Assembly (NCBI RefSeq): GCF_017876295.1
Contig: NZ_JAGINT010000002.1
Coordinates: 3,782,001-3,846,000 of the forward strand
Reading direction: 5' to 3'
Source of the DNA: Kribbella aluminosa
GTDB lineage: Bacteria; Actinomycetota; Actinomycetes; Propionibacteriales; Kribbellaceae
Length of the DNA: 64,000 nucleotides
The notes beneath the pieces were generated by a model that ran no database searches, was not told the origin of the DNA, and was given only the letters and a program-made list of their open reading frames with translations. The position numbers were made by a program, and so were the translations under genes. Shown here one piece after another: positions 48,548 to 56,463 of the stretch; within the stretch, counting starts at the first letter, position 1, and the number at the start of each line of letters is the position of its first letter.

Positions 48548-50140
48548 TCAGCTCCCGGCCAGGTACGCCCGCCAGCCGCCTGCGGCGGTGATGTCACGGG
48601 CCGGGTCGGCGGCGTCGGCCGTACACACGAAGCCGAGTACCTGCTCTCCGTCCGACAGCTCCAGTGGACCGATCGCCAGTGGAGGATCGACGGTCGCCGC
48701 GAACCCACCGAGTTCGGCGGGCGGCAGCCTCCACACCTCGACCTCGATCCCCGGACCGTCGTGAACCGGACCTCCCGCCGGCGTCCGGGTCAGACCCGGA
48801 CGCGGTCCGTCGACGAGGAACATCCGGTACGACGCCGCGGTCCGCGCGGTGAACGCGAGCCGGGCACCACGGCGTACCAGCTGATCATTGAGTGGCTGGC
48901 CGGACAGGTGGGCGCCCGCGACAGCGAGCAGGATCTCGCTGTCCAGAGCCGAAGCCGGCACGGACTCACCACGCCAGCGAGCCGCCAGGCCGATCAGCTC
49001 GAGGTCGTGACCGGCCGGCGCCAGCAGCTGGATCCCGAACGGCAGACCGTCGGCGCGATCCGTTCCTGGGAAGGCGATTGCGCACAGGTCGAGGAGGTTG
49101 ACCATGTTCGTGAAGCGGCCCAGTCGGCTGTTGACCCCGATCGGATCGGCCTCGACCTCCGCCAGCGTGGGATGCCCTGGCGTCACCGGCAGCAGCACCG
49201 CGTCGACCCGCGTCCACAGGTCCTCGCTCGCACGGGCCAGCGTCGCAAGCCGGTCGAAGCCCGCGAACGCGGATGCCGCGGTCAGCGCCGCGCCGCCCCG
49301 CACGATCGTCCGCACAGTCGGGTCGACCGCCGGATCGTCGTCCAGCCTGTCCCCGAAGGCCAGCCAGCGCTCGGCCAGCCACGGCCCGGAGTACAGCAGG
49401 TCCGCGGCCTCGAGCAGCGGCCGTACATCCACCTTCACGACTTCGCCGAGCCGATGAGCCTCGGTGAGCGTCTCCTGCCAGGCCGCCTCATGCAACGGTT
49501 CCAGCTCCAGCCCGACATCCGGTACGCCGATCACCGCGCCGGACACCGCCCGGTGACGGGACAGATCCGCGGCCCGGCGCGACCACGCGTCGTGCGGGTC
49601 GTACGCAACCATCACGTCGTACGCCGCCCGCGCGGTGGCCACGGTGCGGGCCATGACGGTCACGCAGTCGAGCGACCGGCACGCCGGTACGACGCCGCGC
49701 GCCGACACGAGTCCGCGACTCGGCTTGATGCCGACGATCCGGTTGAAGGCGGCCGGTACCCGCCCGCTACCGGCCGTGTCGGTCCCGAGCGCGAAGTCGA
49801 CCTGGCCTGTCGCGACGGCGACGGCACTTCCCGAGCTCGACCCGCCCGAGATGTGCCGGTCGGAGAAGACCGAGTGACAAGCACCGTACGGCGATCGAGT
49901 GCCCACCAGCCCGGTCGCGTACTGGTCGAGGTTTGTCTTCCCCAGCGGCACGGCGCCGGCGGCGATCAACTGGTCGACGACGAAGGCGTTCCGCTGCGCG
50001 GGCCGTGAATTGCGCGGATCGCCGGCCGTCGTGGGCACCCCCGCCAGATCGATGTTGTCCTTGAGAGCCATCGTCAGCCCGTGCAACGGTCCGGGCCTGG
50101 GCACGGTCGGGGTGACCCGGGTGATCCACTCGTTGTTCAC
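48548..50140 (-). CDS. atzF: allophanate hydrolase
   Basis: Allophanate hydrolase splits allophanate into carbon dioxide and ammonia, the last step of guanidine or urea-carboxylase pathways. The 530-residue protein has an amidase-signature domain: LTMALKDNIDLAGVPTTAG (catalytic Lys), SDRHISGGSSSGSAVAVATG and ALGTDTAGSGRVPAAF (cis-Ser and Ser nucleophile). The distinct C-terminal domain of the family runs from about residue 410 to the end (FLVDGPRPGLTRTPAGG, VWRLPPAELGGF). The GTG start at 50140 overlaps the carboxyltransferase stop (GTGA). Length is somewhat short of the 570-600 common in the family. Its position in the riboswitch-led operon ties it to guanidine use. Confidence 0.92.
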   Translation of the reverse strand: MNNEWITRVTPTVPRPGPLHGLTMALKDNIDLAGVPTTAGDPRNSRPAQRNAFVVDQLIAAGAVPLGKTNLDQYATGLVGTRSPYGACHSVFSDRHISGGSSSGSAVAVATGQVDFALGTDTAGSGRVPAAFNRIVGIKPSRGLVSARGVVPACRSLDCVTVMARTVATARAAYDVMVAYDPHDAWSRRAADLSRHRAVSGAVIGVPDVGLELEPLHEAAWQETLTEAHRLGEVVKVDVRPLLEAADLLYSGPWLAERWLAFGDRLDDDPAVDPTVRTIVRGGAALTAASAFAGFDRLATLARASEDLWTRVDAVLLPVTPGHPTLAEVEADPIGVNSRLGRFTNMVNLLDLCAIAFPGTDRADGLPFGIQLLAPAGHDLELIGLAARWRGESVPASALDSEILLAVAGAHLSGQPLNDQLVRRGARLAFTARTAASYRMFLVDGPRPGLTRTPAGGPVHDGPGIEVEVWRLPPAELGGFAATVDPPLAIGPLELSDGEQVLGFVCTADAADPARDITAAGGWRAYLAGS

Positions 50141-52095
50141 GCCCCCCACCGTGCCCGTTCCGCTTCGAAGGCGGCGCGGCGTCTGGCCCGTACGGTCGCT
50201 ATTTCCACAGGTGCCTCCTGCTCGATCCGGCGTACGTCGGCGATCGAGAACGTCGCCGGTGCGGTCTTGAGATCCGCGCGTCCGGCGGCGATCTCGGCCC
50301 GCTCGTGGGCCAGTTGCTCCGCGCTCACCGGGGTGAATCTGATCAGATCGAACTGCCTCAGCAACCACGGTTGCTCGTCGGCGGGGGAGATCCGCCAGAC
50401 CGGGACCGTGCGCCCGACCAGCTGGTACCCGCCGGGGCCCTCCATCCCGTACACGCACAGGTAGATCCCGCCGATCCCGACCGCGTTCTGCGGCGTCCAG
50501 GTACGGGCCGGGTTGTACTTCGTGGTGACCAGGCGATGCCGCGGATCGATCGGCACCGCGACCGGCGCGCCGAGATACACGTCCCCGAGACCGACCACGA
50601 GGTACGTCGCGGCCTGCACGATCTCGAACACCTCGTCCCGCGCGCCGAGATCGTTGACCCGCCGGATGAACTCGACGTTGTCCGGGCACCACGGCGCGTC
50701 CGGCCGGACCGACGTCGCATACCGGCGCATCGCCTCGTGCGCCTCGGGGTGGTCGAACGCGATCGGCAGCACCACCTCGCGCGCCGGCAGTACGACCGTT
50801 TCGGGATCATCCAGCCCGGCGGCCAGGAACGCGAGCCGTTCCGCGAGCCCGGTCAAGGCGATCCGGGCCGAGTCGACCGCGACGAGCAGCGACCGCACAC
50901 CCTCGACGATCTCCGTCACGCCGGCCGGCCGATCGACACGGAGGGCCTGGGCCAGTAGGTGGACCCAGACCCGGACCGTGAGGTCGAGCTCGGCCGGTCC
51001 CGCCTCGACCAGCAGGTGCCGCTCGCCCGCGTACCTGATCGTGTACGCCGGTGCCGTACCGGCCGGATCGCCGCGATGCAGGAAATTCGGGCGTTCCGGC
51101 GAACTCGTCGACGGGGTGACGGGCGCCGGCTCCTGCCGCAGATCGGCCAGCCAGCGGCGCCGGGACCGGATTGCGTCGGCTGCCACCTCCTGGGTCACCG
51201 GGACCAGCTGAACGGAGTCGCCGGCGGCCAGCTGGCCGAGCATCCACCGGTCGGCCTCGATGGCGACGGCGGGTACGACGAACCCGCCGAGAGACGGTCC
51301 GTCCTTGCCGACGATGACGGGGGTGTCACCGGACAGCATGATGCCGCCGACCGGGTACGCGGAGTCGTGAACGTTCGACGGATGCAGTCCGGCCTCACCG
51401 CCGTCGGTCCGGGCCCAACCGGGAGTCGGCCCGATCAACCTGACCCCGGTGCGATCGGACCGATGGTCAACAATCCAGTTGTAGGCGAAGAACGCGTCGA
51501 CACCTTCGGCGGTCAGATGTTCCGGTGCGCCATGGGGCCCCGGGATGACGCGCAGCTGCCAGGACGCCGACATCGCCGGCAGTTCCACCGACAGCGGAGT
51601 CAGCAGGTTCTCCTGCCGGCCCAGGACGAGCCGGTCACCGGCCGCGAGCGGCCTACCGTCGTGACCACCGAATCCGCCGAGGATGAAGGTGGACCGGCTA
51701 CCGAGCACCCGAGGCACGTCCAGCCCGCCCTGGATCGCCACATACCCGCGCATGCCCGGTCCGCCGAGCGGGCCGATGTCCAGCACGGATCCAGCCGGCC
51801 ACCGGACGACCAGCCCCGGCCTGATGTGCAGATTGTCGACAGTCGCGTTGTGGACGGCGCCGCCGACGCAGATCAGCCGATCCTCGTCGCACGTCAGGAC
51901 CGGTCCGGCGAGCACACACTCCAGGCCGGCCGCGGTGTCGGGATTGCCGACCGCGGCGTTGACCAGCGCGAACGTGAGCTCGTCGGCAGCGCCGGACGGT
52001 GGGACGCCGACGTCCCACAGACCCGGCCGCCCAGCAAGATCCTGCACCGTCGTTTGGACACCAGGATTGTTGACAATGATGACGGCCACCGTCAC
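50137..52095 (-). CDS. stand-alone carboxyltransferase domain of guanidine/urea carboxylase (no BC, no BCCP)
   Basis: The 652-residue protein begins at GTG 52095 (GTGA overlap). It contains only the CT part of urea/guanidine carboxylases. The KipA-like half (about 5-300) shows NPGVQTTVQDLAGRPGLWDV, GVPPSGAADELTFALVN, YVAIQGGLDVPRVLGSRSTF and GGFGGHDGRPLAAGD. The KipI-like half follows (about 320-545; YTIRYAGERHLLVEAGPAEL, FIRRVNDLGARDEVFEIVQA, GLGDVYLGAPVAVPIDPRHR). The tail, FDLIRFTPVSAEQLAHE to TVRARRRAAFEAERARW, is the linker that in full-length enzymes precedes the biotin carrier domain. The protein stops there. The N-terminal biotin carboxylase is absent too. It should move a carboxyl from carboxybiotin to guanidine, with biotin supplied in trans. 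Confidence 0.85.
   Translation of the reverse strand: MTVAVIIVNNPGVQTTVQDLAGRPGLWDVGVPPSGAADELTFALVNAAVGNPDTAAGLECVLAGPVLTCDEDRLICVGGAVHNATVDNLHIRPGLVVRWPAGSVLDIGPLGGPGMRGYVAIQGGLDVPRVLGSRSTFILGGFGGHDGRPLAAGDRLVLGRQENLLTPLSVELPAMSASWQLRVIPGPHGAPEHLTAEGVDAFFAYNWIVDHRSDRTGVRLIGPTPGWARTDGGEAGLHPSNVHDSAYPVGGIMLSGDTPVIVGKDGPSLGGFVVPAVAIEADRWMLGQLAAGDSVQLVPVTQEVAADAIRSRRRWLADLRQEPAPVTPSTSSPERPNFLHRGDPAGTAPAYTIRYAGERHLLVEAGPAELDLTVRVWVHLLAQALRVDRPAGVTEIVEGVRSLLVAVDSARIALTGLAERLAFLAAGLDDPETVVLPAREVVLPIAFDHPEAHEAMRRYATSVRPDAPWCPDNVEFIRRVNDLGARDEVFEIVQAATYLVVGLGDVYLGAPVAVPIDPRHRLVTTKYNPARTWTPQNAVGIGGIYLCVYGMEGPGGYQLVGRTVPVWRISPADEQPWLLRQFDLIRFTPVSAEQLAHERAEIAAGRADLKTAPATFSIADVRRIEQEAPVEIATVRARRRAAFEAERARWGA
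52066..52077. repeat. intragenic copy of ATTGTTGACAAT at the 5' end of the carboxyltransferase gene
   Basis: Exact 12-mer covering codons 7-10 (Ile-Val-Asn-Asn), 18 bp after the GTG start. Another partial copy, GGATTGTTGACC, lies at 52140-52151 in the preceding gene. A site this near a gene start could act on transcription or translation. Confidence 0.7.
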
Positions 52096-52709
52096 CACCA
52101 GCCCAGCAGCTGGATCGGCGTCGGATTCCAGCCGTTGCAGGGATTGTTGACCTGCGGGCAATTGCTGATCAGCGCGAACAGGTCGCGGCTCGCGGTGATC
52201 TCGACGTACTTGCCGGGCGCGGACAGGCCGTCCTCGAACGTCAGGCCGCCACTCGGCGTCACCGGCACGTTCATGAAGAAGTTGATGTTGTGGGTGAGCT
52301 GACGCTGGCCGATGCCGGCCTTGGCGCCGTACCGCAGGAAGGTCTGCCGGCAGGCGTGCTGGTGCCGGGTGGACTCGCCGTACCGGATGACGTTGCTCTC
52401 CTGCGAGCACGCCCCGCCGACGGTGTCGTGCCGGCCGCAGGTGTCGTCGGTGATCACGGCGAGTTCGTCGAGCCTGGTCGACACCAGCCGCGACCCGATG
52501 GTCAGGAACACGGCCCGCTGTTCGCGGATCGTGTCGAAGGCGGAGTAGCGGTTGTCGATGTCGTGGGCGTCGTAGAACAACGTGTCCACGGCCTGGTTGC
52601 CGTACAGGTCGACAATCTGCAATCGTCCGCCCGCCGGCACGGTCACGAGTGCGCCGTCGCCCGCTTCCACTACAGAGTCGAGGGCAACGGTCGTCGCGGT
52701 GACAGTCAT
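52092..52709 (-). CDS. carboxyguanidine deiminase subunit, urea-carboxylase-associated protein 1 (DUF1989)
   Basis: The 205-residue DUF1989 protein shows TVPAGGRLQIVDLYGNQAVD, ITDDTCGRHDTVGGACSQES (Cys/His metal-site region), HNINFFMNVPVTPSGGLTF, SAPGKYVEI and ISNCPQVNNPCNGWNPTPI, matching the UAAP1 type. UAAP1/UAAP2 pairs in guanidine operons form the carboxyguanidine deiminase (CgdAB) that converts carboxyguanidine to allophanate and ammonia. ATG 52709 overlaps the UAAP2 stop (ATGA) and its TGA overlaps the carboxyltransferase GTG. I did not assign the A or B letter because I cannot confirm which subunit is which. Confidence 0.88.
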   Translation of the reverse strand: MTVTATTVALDSVVEAGDGALVTVPAGGRLQIVDLYGNQAVDTLFYDAHDIDNRYSAFDTIREQRAVFLTIGSRLVSTRLDELAVITDDTCGRHDTVGGACSQESNVIRYGESTRHQHACRQTFLRYGAKAGIGQRQLTHNINFFMNVPVTPSGGLTFEDGLSAPGKYVEITASRDLFALISNCPQVNNPCNGWNPTPIQLLGWW

Positions 52710-53602
52710 GCGATCAGCTCCCGAGTCAGGCGCAGTGCGCGGACTGCTTCCTCCCGCAGTTCGGGATCCTCCACGTGCACAGGGGTTTCGAGGCGCACGA
52801 GGGTTTCGAGGTGCGCAGGGGTTTCGAGGTGCGCAGGGGGTTCGAGCTGTACGGCGACACTCGCGGCGGTCCCGTCCGAGAGCGCGTGGGGTGCGGTCGA
52901 GACGAAGATCAAGAGGTCCTGGTCGGCGCGGAGCGTGACAGTGTCACCTGCGTGGGCATGGTCCGGGACGAACGCGAGTGACGCGCGCGGGTCGTCCGCG
53001 ACGGCGACCTTGCTGAAGAAGTTGACGCAGCCGTGCAGATCCGCTTCGCCGAGACCGTGCTTGACGAGTTCGAGCAGCAGAAGCCGGTCGGGGCGAGCGC
53101 CGGTGAGGCAGTCGTGCCAGTCGAGGCTTGAGGCGATGACGGTCGCGAGCGCGAGGCCGCGGTCCGACATCAGAACCATGCCGGGCTTGATCCGCGCCGA
53201 CATCTGGGACTTCAGCGTGTCCGGGATGTTCAGGCGGTCGAGGCGGTCGGTGCCGATGATCAGCATCGTCGCGTTCGCGCCGTCGGCGAGTGCGGTCAGC
53301 GTGATGGTGCGACCCGCACGGACCGGTGCCGACCACGCGGCATCACCGGGGACCTCGTGAGCGTGCGTCAGGCCGCCAGCCGTGTCGCCAGCCCGACCGC
53401 CAGCCGTGTCGCCAGCCCGGCCGCCAGTGGGACCGCCGGTAGGGGCGCCAGCCGGAACGCCAGTGGGACCGCCGGTAGGGGCGCCAGCCGGAACGCCAGT
53501 GGGACCGCCGGTAGGGGCGCCAGCCGGAACGCCAGTGGGACCGCCGGTAGGGGCGCCAGCCGGAACGCCAGTCGGATCGCCCGCGGGGGCGGCGGGGCTC
53601 AT
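52706..53602 (-). CDS. carboxyguanidine deiminase subunit, urea-carboxylase-associated protein 2 (DUF1989), repeat-expanded
   Basis: The 298-residue protein has a DUF1989 core (about 90-265): WSAPVRAGRTITLTALADGA, RLNIPDTLKSQMSARIKPGM, KHGLGEADLHGCVNFFSKVA and TLRADQDLLIFVSTAPHALS, as in UAAP2 of guanidine operons. Two features are odd. The first 75 residues are Gly/Pro/Thr/Ala repeats (GVPAGAPTGGPT units, then AGDTAGGR units), and the C-terminus has LETPAHLE-type repeats. The conserved TCGWHD motif, as I recall it, reads SLDWHD here, so the Cys is lost while the His-Asp remains. ATG 53602 overlaps the permease stop. The repeats make it about 65 residues longer than usual. Confidence 0.82.
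   Translation of the reverse strand: MSPAAPAGDPTGVPAGAPTGGPTGVPAGAPTGGPTGVPAGAPTGGPTGVPAGAPTGGPTGGRAGDTAGGRAGDTAGGLTHAHEVPGDAAWSAPVRAGRTITLTALADGANATMLIIGTDRLDRLNIPDTLKSQMSARIKPGMVLMSDRGLALATVIASSLDWHDCLTGARPDRLLLLELVKHGLGEADLHGCVNFFSKVAVADDPRASLAFVPDHAHAGDTVTLRADQDLLIFVSTAPHALSDGTAASVAVQLEPPAHLETPAHLETLVRLETPVHVEDPELREEAVRALRLTRELIA
52781..52846 (-). repeat. in-frame 18-bp repeat near the 3' end of the UAAP2 gene
   Basis: Three to four copies of AGGGGTTTCGAGGTGCGC (plus strand) encode alternating His/Arg-Leu-Glu-Thr-Pro units. The length is a multiple of three, so the frame survives. Confidence 0.75.
53373..53567 (-). repeat. two in-frame repeat arrays in the 5' part of the UAAP2 gene (24 bp x 2, 36 bp x 4)
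   Basis: A 24-bp unit, CCGCCAGCCGTGTCGCCAGC..., occurs at 53373 and 53397. A 36-bp unit beginning CCAGTGGGACCGCCGGTAGG occurs perfectly at 53424, 53460, 53496 and 53532, with a diverged fifth start at 53568. Perfect identity of the four copies implies recent expansion. Confidence 0.9.
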
Positions 53603-55182
53603 GCGCTGGCGCCTTCCGCCTCGACGGCCGGGGTCGCGGCGTGCACGGGGGCGCCGATCGAGGCGTGGTACGCGGTGCGCTGGGCGCGGTACGCCAGGAG
53701 CCCGCCGGCCGCGACGACCGCGAGAGTGACCAGCGGGAGGTAGTGGAGGTACCACCCGTCGCCGGCCGGGTCGTACACCTCCGCGCGCGGCCAGCCGAGG
53801 TTGATCGCCATCGCGAGTCCGTAGGCGACCGCGACGATGTTGACGACCAGGCCGAAGCGCCCGAGCGAGAACAGCGGCCGGCCGTTCTCGTCCACGCCGG
53901 CGGGTAACCCGCCGCCGGTCAGGCGTCGCACCAGCAAGGGCGTGGTGACCATCAGGTACGCGACGTACAGCAGCATGATGCAGACGCTGGCGAGACCCAG
54001 GAACAGGCCCGCGTTCCCCACGTTCACGACCAGGCAGACAGCGGCCAGCACACCCGGTACGACGGTTGCGGCCACCGGCGTGCCGGTGCGCTCGGACACC
54101 TTGCGCAGTCGGCGGGATCCCGGCAGCACGTTGTCGCGTGCCATCGAGAAGATCATCCGGGCCGCGGCTGTCTGGATCGCGAGCGTGCACACGCAGACCG
54201 CGAGGGCCACGTCGAGCAGCAGCAACTTGCCGGCCGTCGTACCGAGTCTGCTTGTCAGCACGTAGGGGAGACCTTGGGCGGCCAGGTCTCCGTCGGTCAG
54301 CGACGGCGCGGCCATCAGCGCCGCGACGATGAGGAACGCACCGCCGATGCCGGAGGCAACGACCGCGCGGATGATCGTCCGCGGTGTCGTCGCGCGTGGC
54401 TTGTGCGTCTCCTCCGACAACTCGCCCGCGCTGTCGAATCCGACCAGCACGTAGGCCGCCATCAACGCCGAGACGAGCAGCGGTACGACGTACCCGGTCG
54501 AGCTGTCCAGGTTCGTCGTATGCAGGACGACGGACGGTCCGCGCTCGGCGCGGCTTGTCAACAATATGACGATCAGGACGACGCCGATCAGCTCACACGT
54601 GACGCCGACCGAGTTGACGACCGCGGTGACCCGCACGCTGGTCGCGTTGAGCAGAGTGGTCGCGGCGAGCAGCAGACAGCCGAGGAGTACGGCGTTCGCG
54701 GCGCCGTCCTTCGACGCGAGGGCGGGATCGGTACCGACCAACTGGAAGCCGGGCCAGACCGCGGGCAGGACGACCTGCAGCGCGATCGCGGCCGTGGCCA
54801 GTGTGATGATCTGCGCGATCGCCATCGTCCAGCCCGCGAACCAGCCGACGACCGCGCCACCGAGACGGCGGGCCCACTGGTAGATCGCGCCGGACAACGG
54901 GTAGCGCGCGGCCAGTTCGGCGAAGCACAAGGCGACCATCAGCTGGCCGGCCAGGACAGCGGGCCAGGTCCAGAAGAACGCCGTGCCGCCGAAGCCGAAG
55001 CCCAGGCCGAACAGCTGGAAGACGGTGGTGAGGATGGACACGAACGAGAAGCCGGCCGCGAACGACGCGTAGCTTCCGACGCGGCGTGAGAGCTGCTGGG
55101 CGTAGCCGAAGTGGCCGAGGTCACGCGCGCCCACTTGATCGGTGGTCAGGGCTTCGGGGGTTGCTGCACTCGATGCTGGCAT
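53599..55182 (-). CDS. APC-family permease, predicted guanidine (or guanidino compound) importer
   Basis: The 527-residue protein has about 12 membrane segments and the APC-superfamily layout: SFVSILTTVFQLFGLGFGFG in TM1, AELAARYPLSGAIYQWARRL after TM2, FDSAGELSEETHKPRATTPR and ARMIFSMARDNVLPGSRRLR in cytoplasmic loops. Amino-acid/polyamine permeases of this type are common under guanidine riboswitches. ATG 55182 has GGAGG 6 bp upstream. The riboswitch ends about 60 bp before the start, so this is the first gene controlled by guanidine. Substrate is inferred from the riboswitch and operon, not from binding residues. The stop overlaps the UAAP2 start by 4 bp. Confidence 0.85.
   Translation of the reverse strand: MPASSAATPEALTTDQVGARDLGHFGYAQQLSRRVGSYASFAAGFSFVSILTTVFQLFGLGFGFGGTAFFWTWPAVLAGQLMVALCFAELAARYPLSGAIYQWARRLGGAVVGWFAGWTMAIAQIITLATAAIALQVVLPAVWPGFQLVGTDPALASKDGAANAVLLGCLLLAATTLLNATSVRVTAVVNSVGVTCELIGVVLIVILLTSRAERGPSVVLHTTNLDSSTGYVVPLLVSALMAAYVLVGFDSAGELSEETHKPRATTPRTIIRAVVASGIGGAFLIVAALMAAPSLTDGDLAAQGLPYVLTSRLGTTAGKLLLLDVALAVCVCTLAIQTAAARMIFSMARDNVLPGSRRLRKVSERTGTPVAATVVPGVLAAVCLVVNVGNAGLFLGLASVCIMLLYVAYLMVTTPLLVRRLTGGGLPAGVDENGRPLFSLGRFGLVVNIVAVAYGLAMAINLGWPRAEVYDPAGDGWYLHYLPLVTLAVVAAGGLLAYRAQRTAYHASIGAPVHAATPAVEAEGASA
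54554..54565. repeat. one-mismatch copy of the palindrome (CTTGTCAACAAT) in the permease gene
   Basis: Near copy encoding Ile-Leu-Leu-Thr-Ser on the minus strand via TTG and ACA codons. Listed as representative of about a dozen one-mismatch copies across the window. Confidence 0.5.
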
Positions 55183-55220
55183 TTCCGGCCTCCGCTGGAT
55201 CGGCCCGGAATGCGCACAGC

Positions 55221-55361
55221 AGCCCGGGGCCTTTCAAGGCCTCCCGGGCTTTTGTCCCGCCGTGGAACGGCGCCGCCACGACAACCTCGACGGCACCGTC
55301 TCCCCTCTCGGACCAGACCTGCCATCACCTTGACCGGCAGCGGAACCCTAGGGGCGCCCCG
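55221..55361 (-). ncRNA. guanidine-I riboswitch (ykkC motif) upstream of the permease operon
   Basis: Read on the minus strand, all three invariant blocks of the guanidine-I class are present in order and spacing. CTAGGGTTCCG is at 55351-55341, GGTCTGGTCCGAGAG at 55319-55305, and CACGGCGGGACAAAAGCCCG with GGAG at 55264-55241. The last block leads straight into a strong hairpin (AGCCCGGGAGGCC/GGCCCCGGGCT, to 55221) that can serve as terminator or as the ligand-dependent expression platform. A GC-rich stem precedes the first block. The start codon of the permease follows 39 bp after the hairpin. Guanidine-I riboswitches turn genes on when guanidine binds. Confidence 0.95.
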
Positions 55362-55478
55362 CCGTTCAGGCGGGTCCCATTCAGTTCAGGACGCGCCGGT
55401 TTCAGCGGTCGTCCCCGCGTGTGACACAGAAGTTAAGGATTCCTCTCACCTGCCGCCGCGACAGCGCGGGGATTGAGA

Positions 55479-56417
55479 TCACAGCCCGTTGCGGAAGCCT
55501 TCGCGCCACGAGGCATAGCCGGGTTGCCAGCCGAACGTGGACTTGGCGAGGGCGTTCGCGGCGCCGCGGATCTCGGTGAAGGCGGCCACACCGACGTCGC
55601 CGACCGCCAGCCGCCCGATCCAGGACGGGATGTGGCGCGGTGCTTTCGCCCCCAGGATCCTGGCGAACTCCGGCAGCCAGACCGCCGCCTGCGCCGCGTC
55701 GTCGTCCGCGATCTGGAACACGCCGGTGACGTCGCTCTCGACCGCCTTCACCGTGGCGGCGGCCGCGTCGTCGTAATGGATGAACGACCAGACCCCAGTG
55801 CCGTCGCCGATGATCGGGAGCCGGCGCTTCTGGATCAGCTCCACCATCGAGCCGCCCTTGCCGAGGTCGGCCGTCGGGCCGTAGAAGTTCGCGTACCGGA
55901 GCGCGACGCCCTCGATGCCGTCGGCGTTCAGTACCGCGGACTCGAGGTGCTTGATACCGGCCATCGTCTGAAGTTGCGCGGGCGCCGGGGCCGGGTCGAG
56001 CGGGTCGGCCTCGGTCTTGGTGGCGGATCCGCCGTGCTGCAGGTTCCAGCCGGCGTACGACTGGACGACGAACCGTCGTACGCCGGCAGCTTGTGCGGCG
56101 ACAATCAGATTGTCGACACCTGACGTACGCAGCTTGTTCGTCGTGGCGAAGCTGTCGTCGAAATGCTTGAAGTCGATCCCGCCCTTGAGCGCCGTCATCT
56201 GATGGATGACGACCTCGGGGCGGACCGACAGCACGGCGGCACGTACGGCGTCCGCGTCGAGACCGTCGGCGAGTACGACGTCCGCGCCGAACGCCCGGAC
56301 GCCGGCCGCGCCGGACCCGGACCGGATCATCCCGGTCACCTCGTGCCCGGCCGCGACCAGCTGCGGTACCAGTGACCGGCCCAGTCCGCCGGTCGCTCCT
56401 GCTACCAAGACCTTCAT
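55479..56417 (-). CDS. NAD-dependent epimerase/dehydratase family protein (atypical SDR)
   Basis: The 312-residue protein begins MKVLVAGATGGLGRSLVPQL (GxxGxxG nucleotide motif). It has ADVVLADGLDADAVRAAVLS, VIHQMTALKGGIDF and TTNKLRTSGVDNLIVAAQAA of extended SDRs, and the substrate region VALRYANFYGP. The usual YxxxK catalytic pair is not evident (the region reads MAGIKHLESAV), so it may be an atypical SDR that binds rather than converts its ligand. It is the last gene of a small minus-strand group after the serine hydrolase. Its stop lies about 100 bp from the riboswitch. Confidence 0.82.
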   Translation of the reverse strand: MKVLVAGATGGLGRSLVPQLVAAGHEVTGMIRSGSGAAGVRAFGADVVLADGLDADAVRAAVLSVRPEVVIHQMTALKGGIDFKHFDDSFATTNKLRTSGVDNLIVAAQAAGVRRFVVQSYAGWNLQHGGSATKTEADPLDPAPAPAQLQTMAGIKHLESAVLNADGIEGVALRYANFYGPTADLGKGGSMVELIQKRRLPIIGDGTGVWSFIHYDDAAAATVKAVESDVTGVFQIADDDAAQAAVWLPEFARILGAKAPRHIPSWIGRLAVGDVGVAAFTEIRGAANALAKSTFGWQPGYASWREGFRNGL

Positions 56418-56463
56418 TTCGTCCTCCGTCGTCTGTGATTACGACCGGAGGACACGCGCCGGC

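Noticed and set aside
50137..52095. 5-oxoprolinase subunits PxpB/PxpC (KipI/KipA) fused
   Set aside because: The order (KipA half first, KipI half second), the urea-carboxylase-type tail and the UAAP/allophanate hydrolase neighbours fit guanidine/urea carboxylase; no PxpA gene is present.
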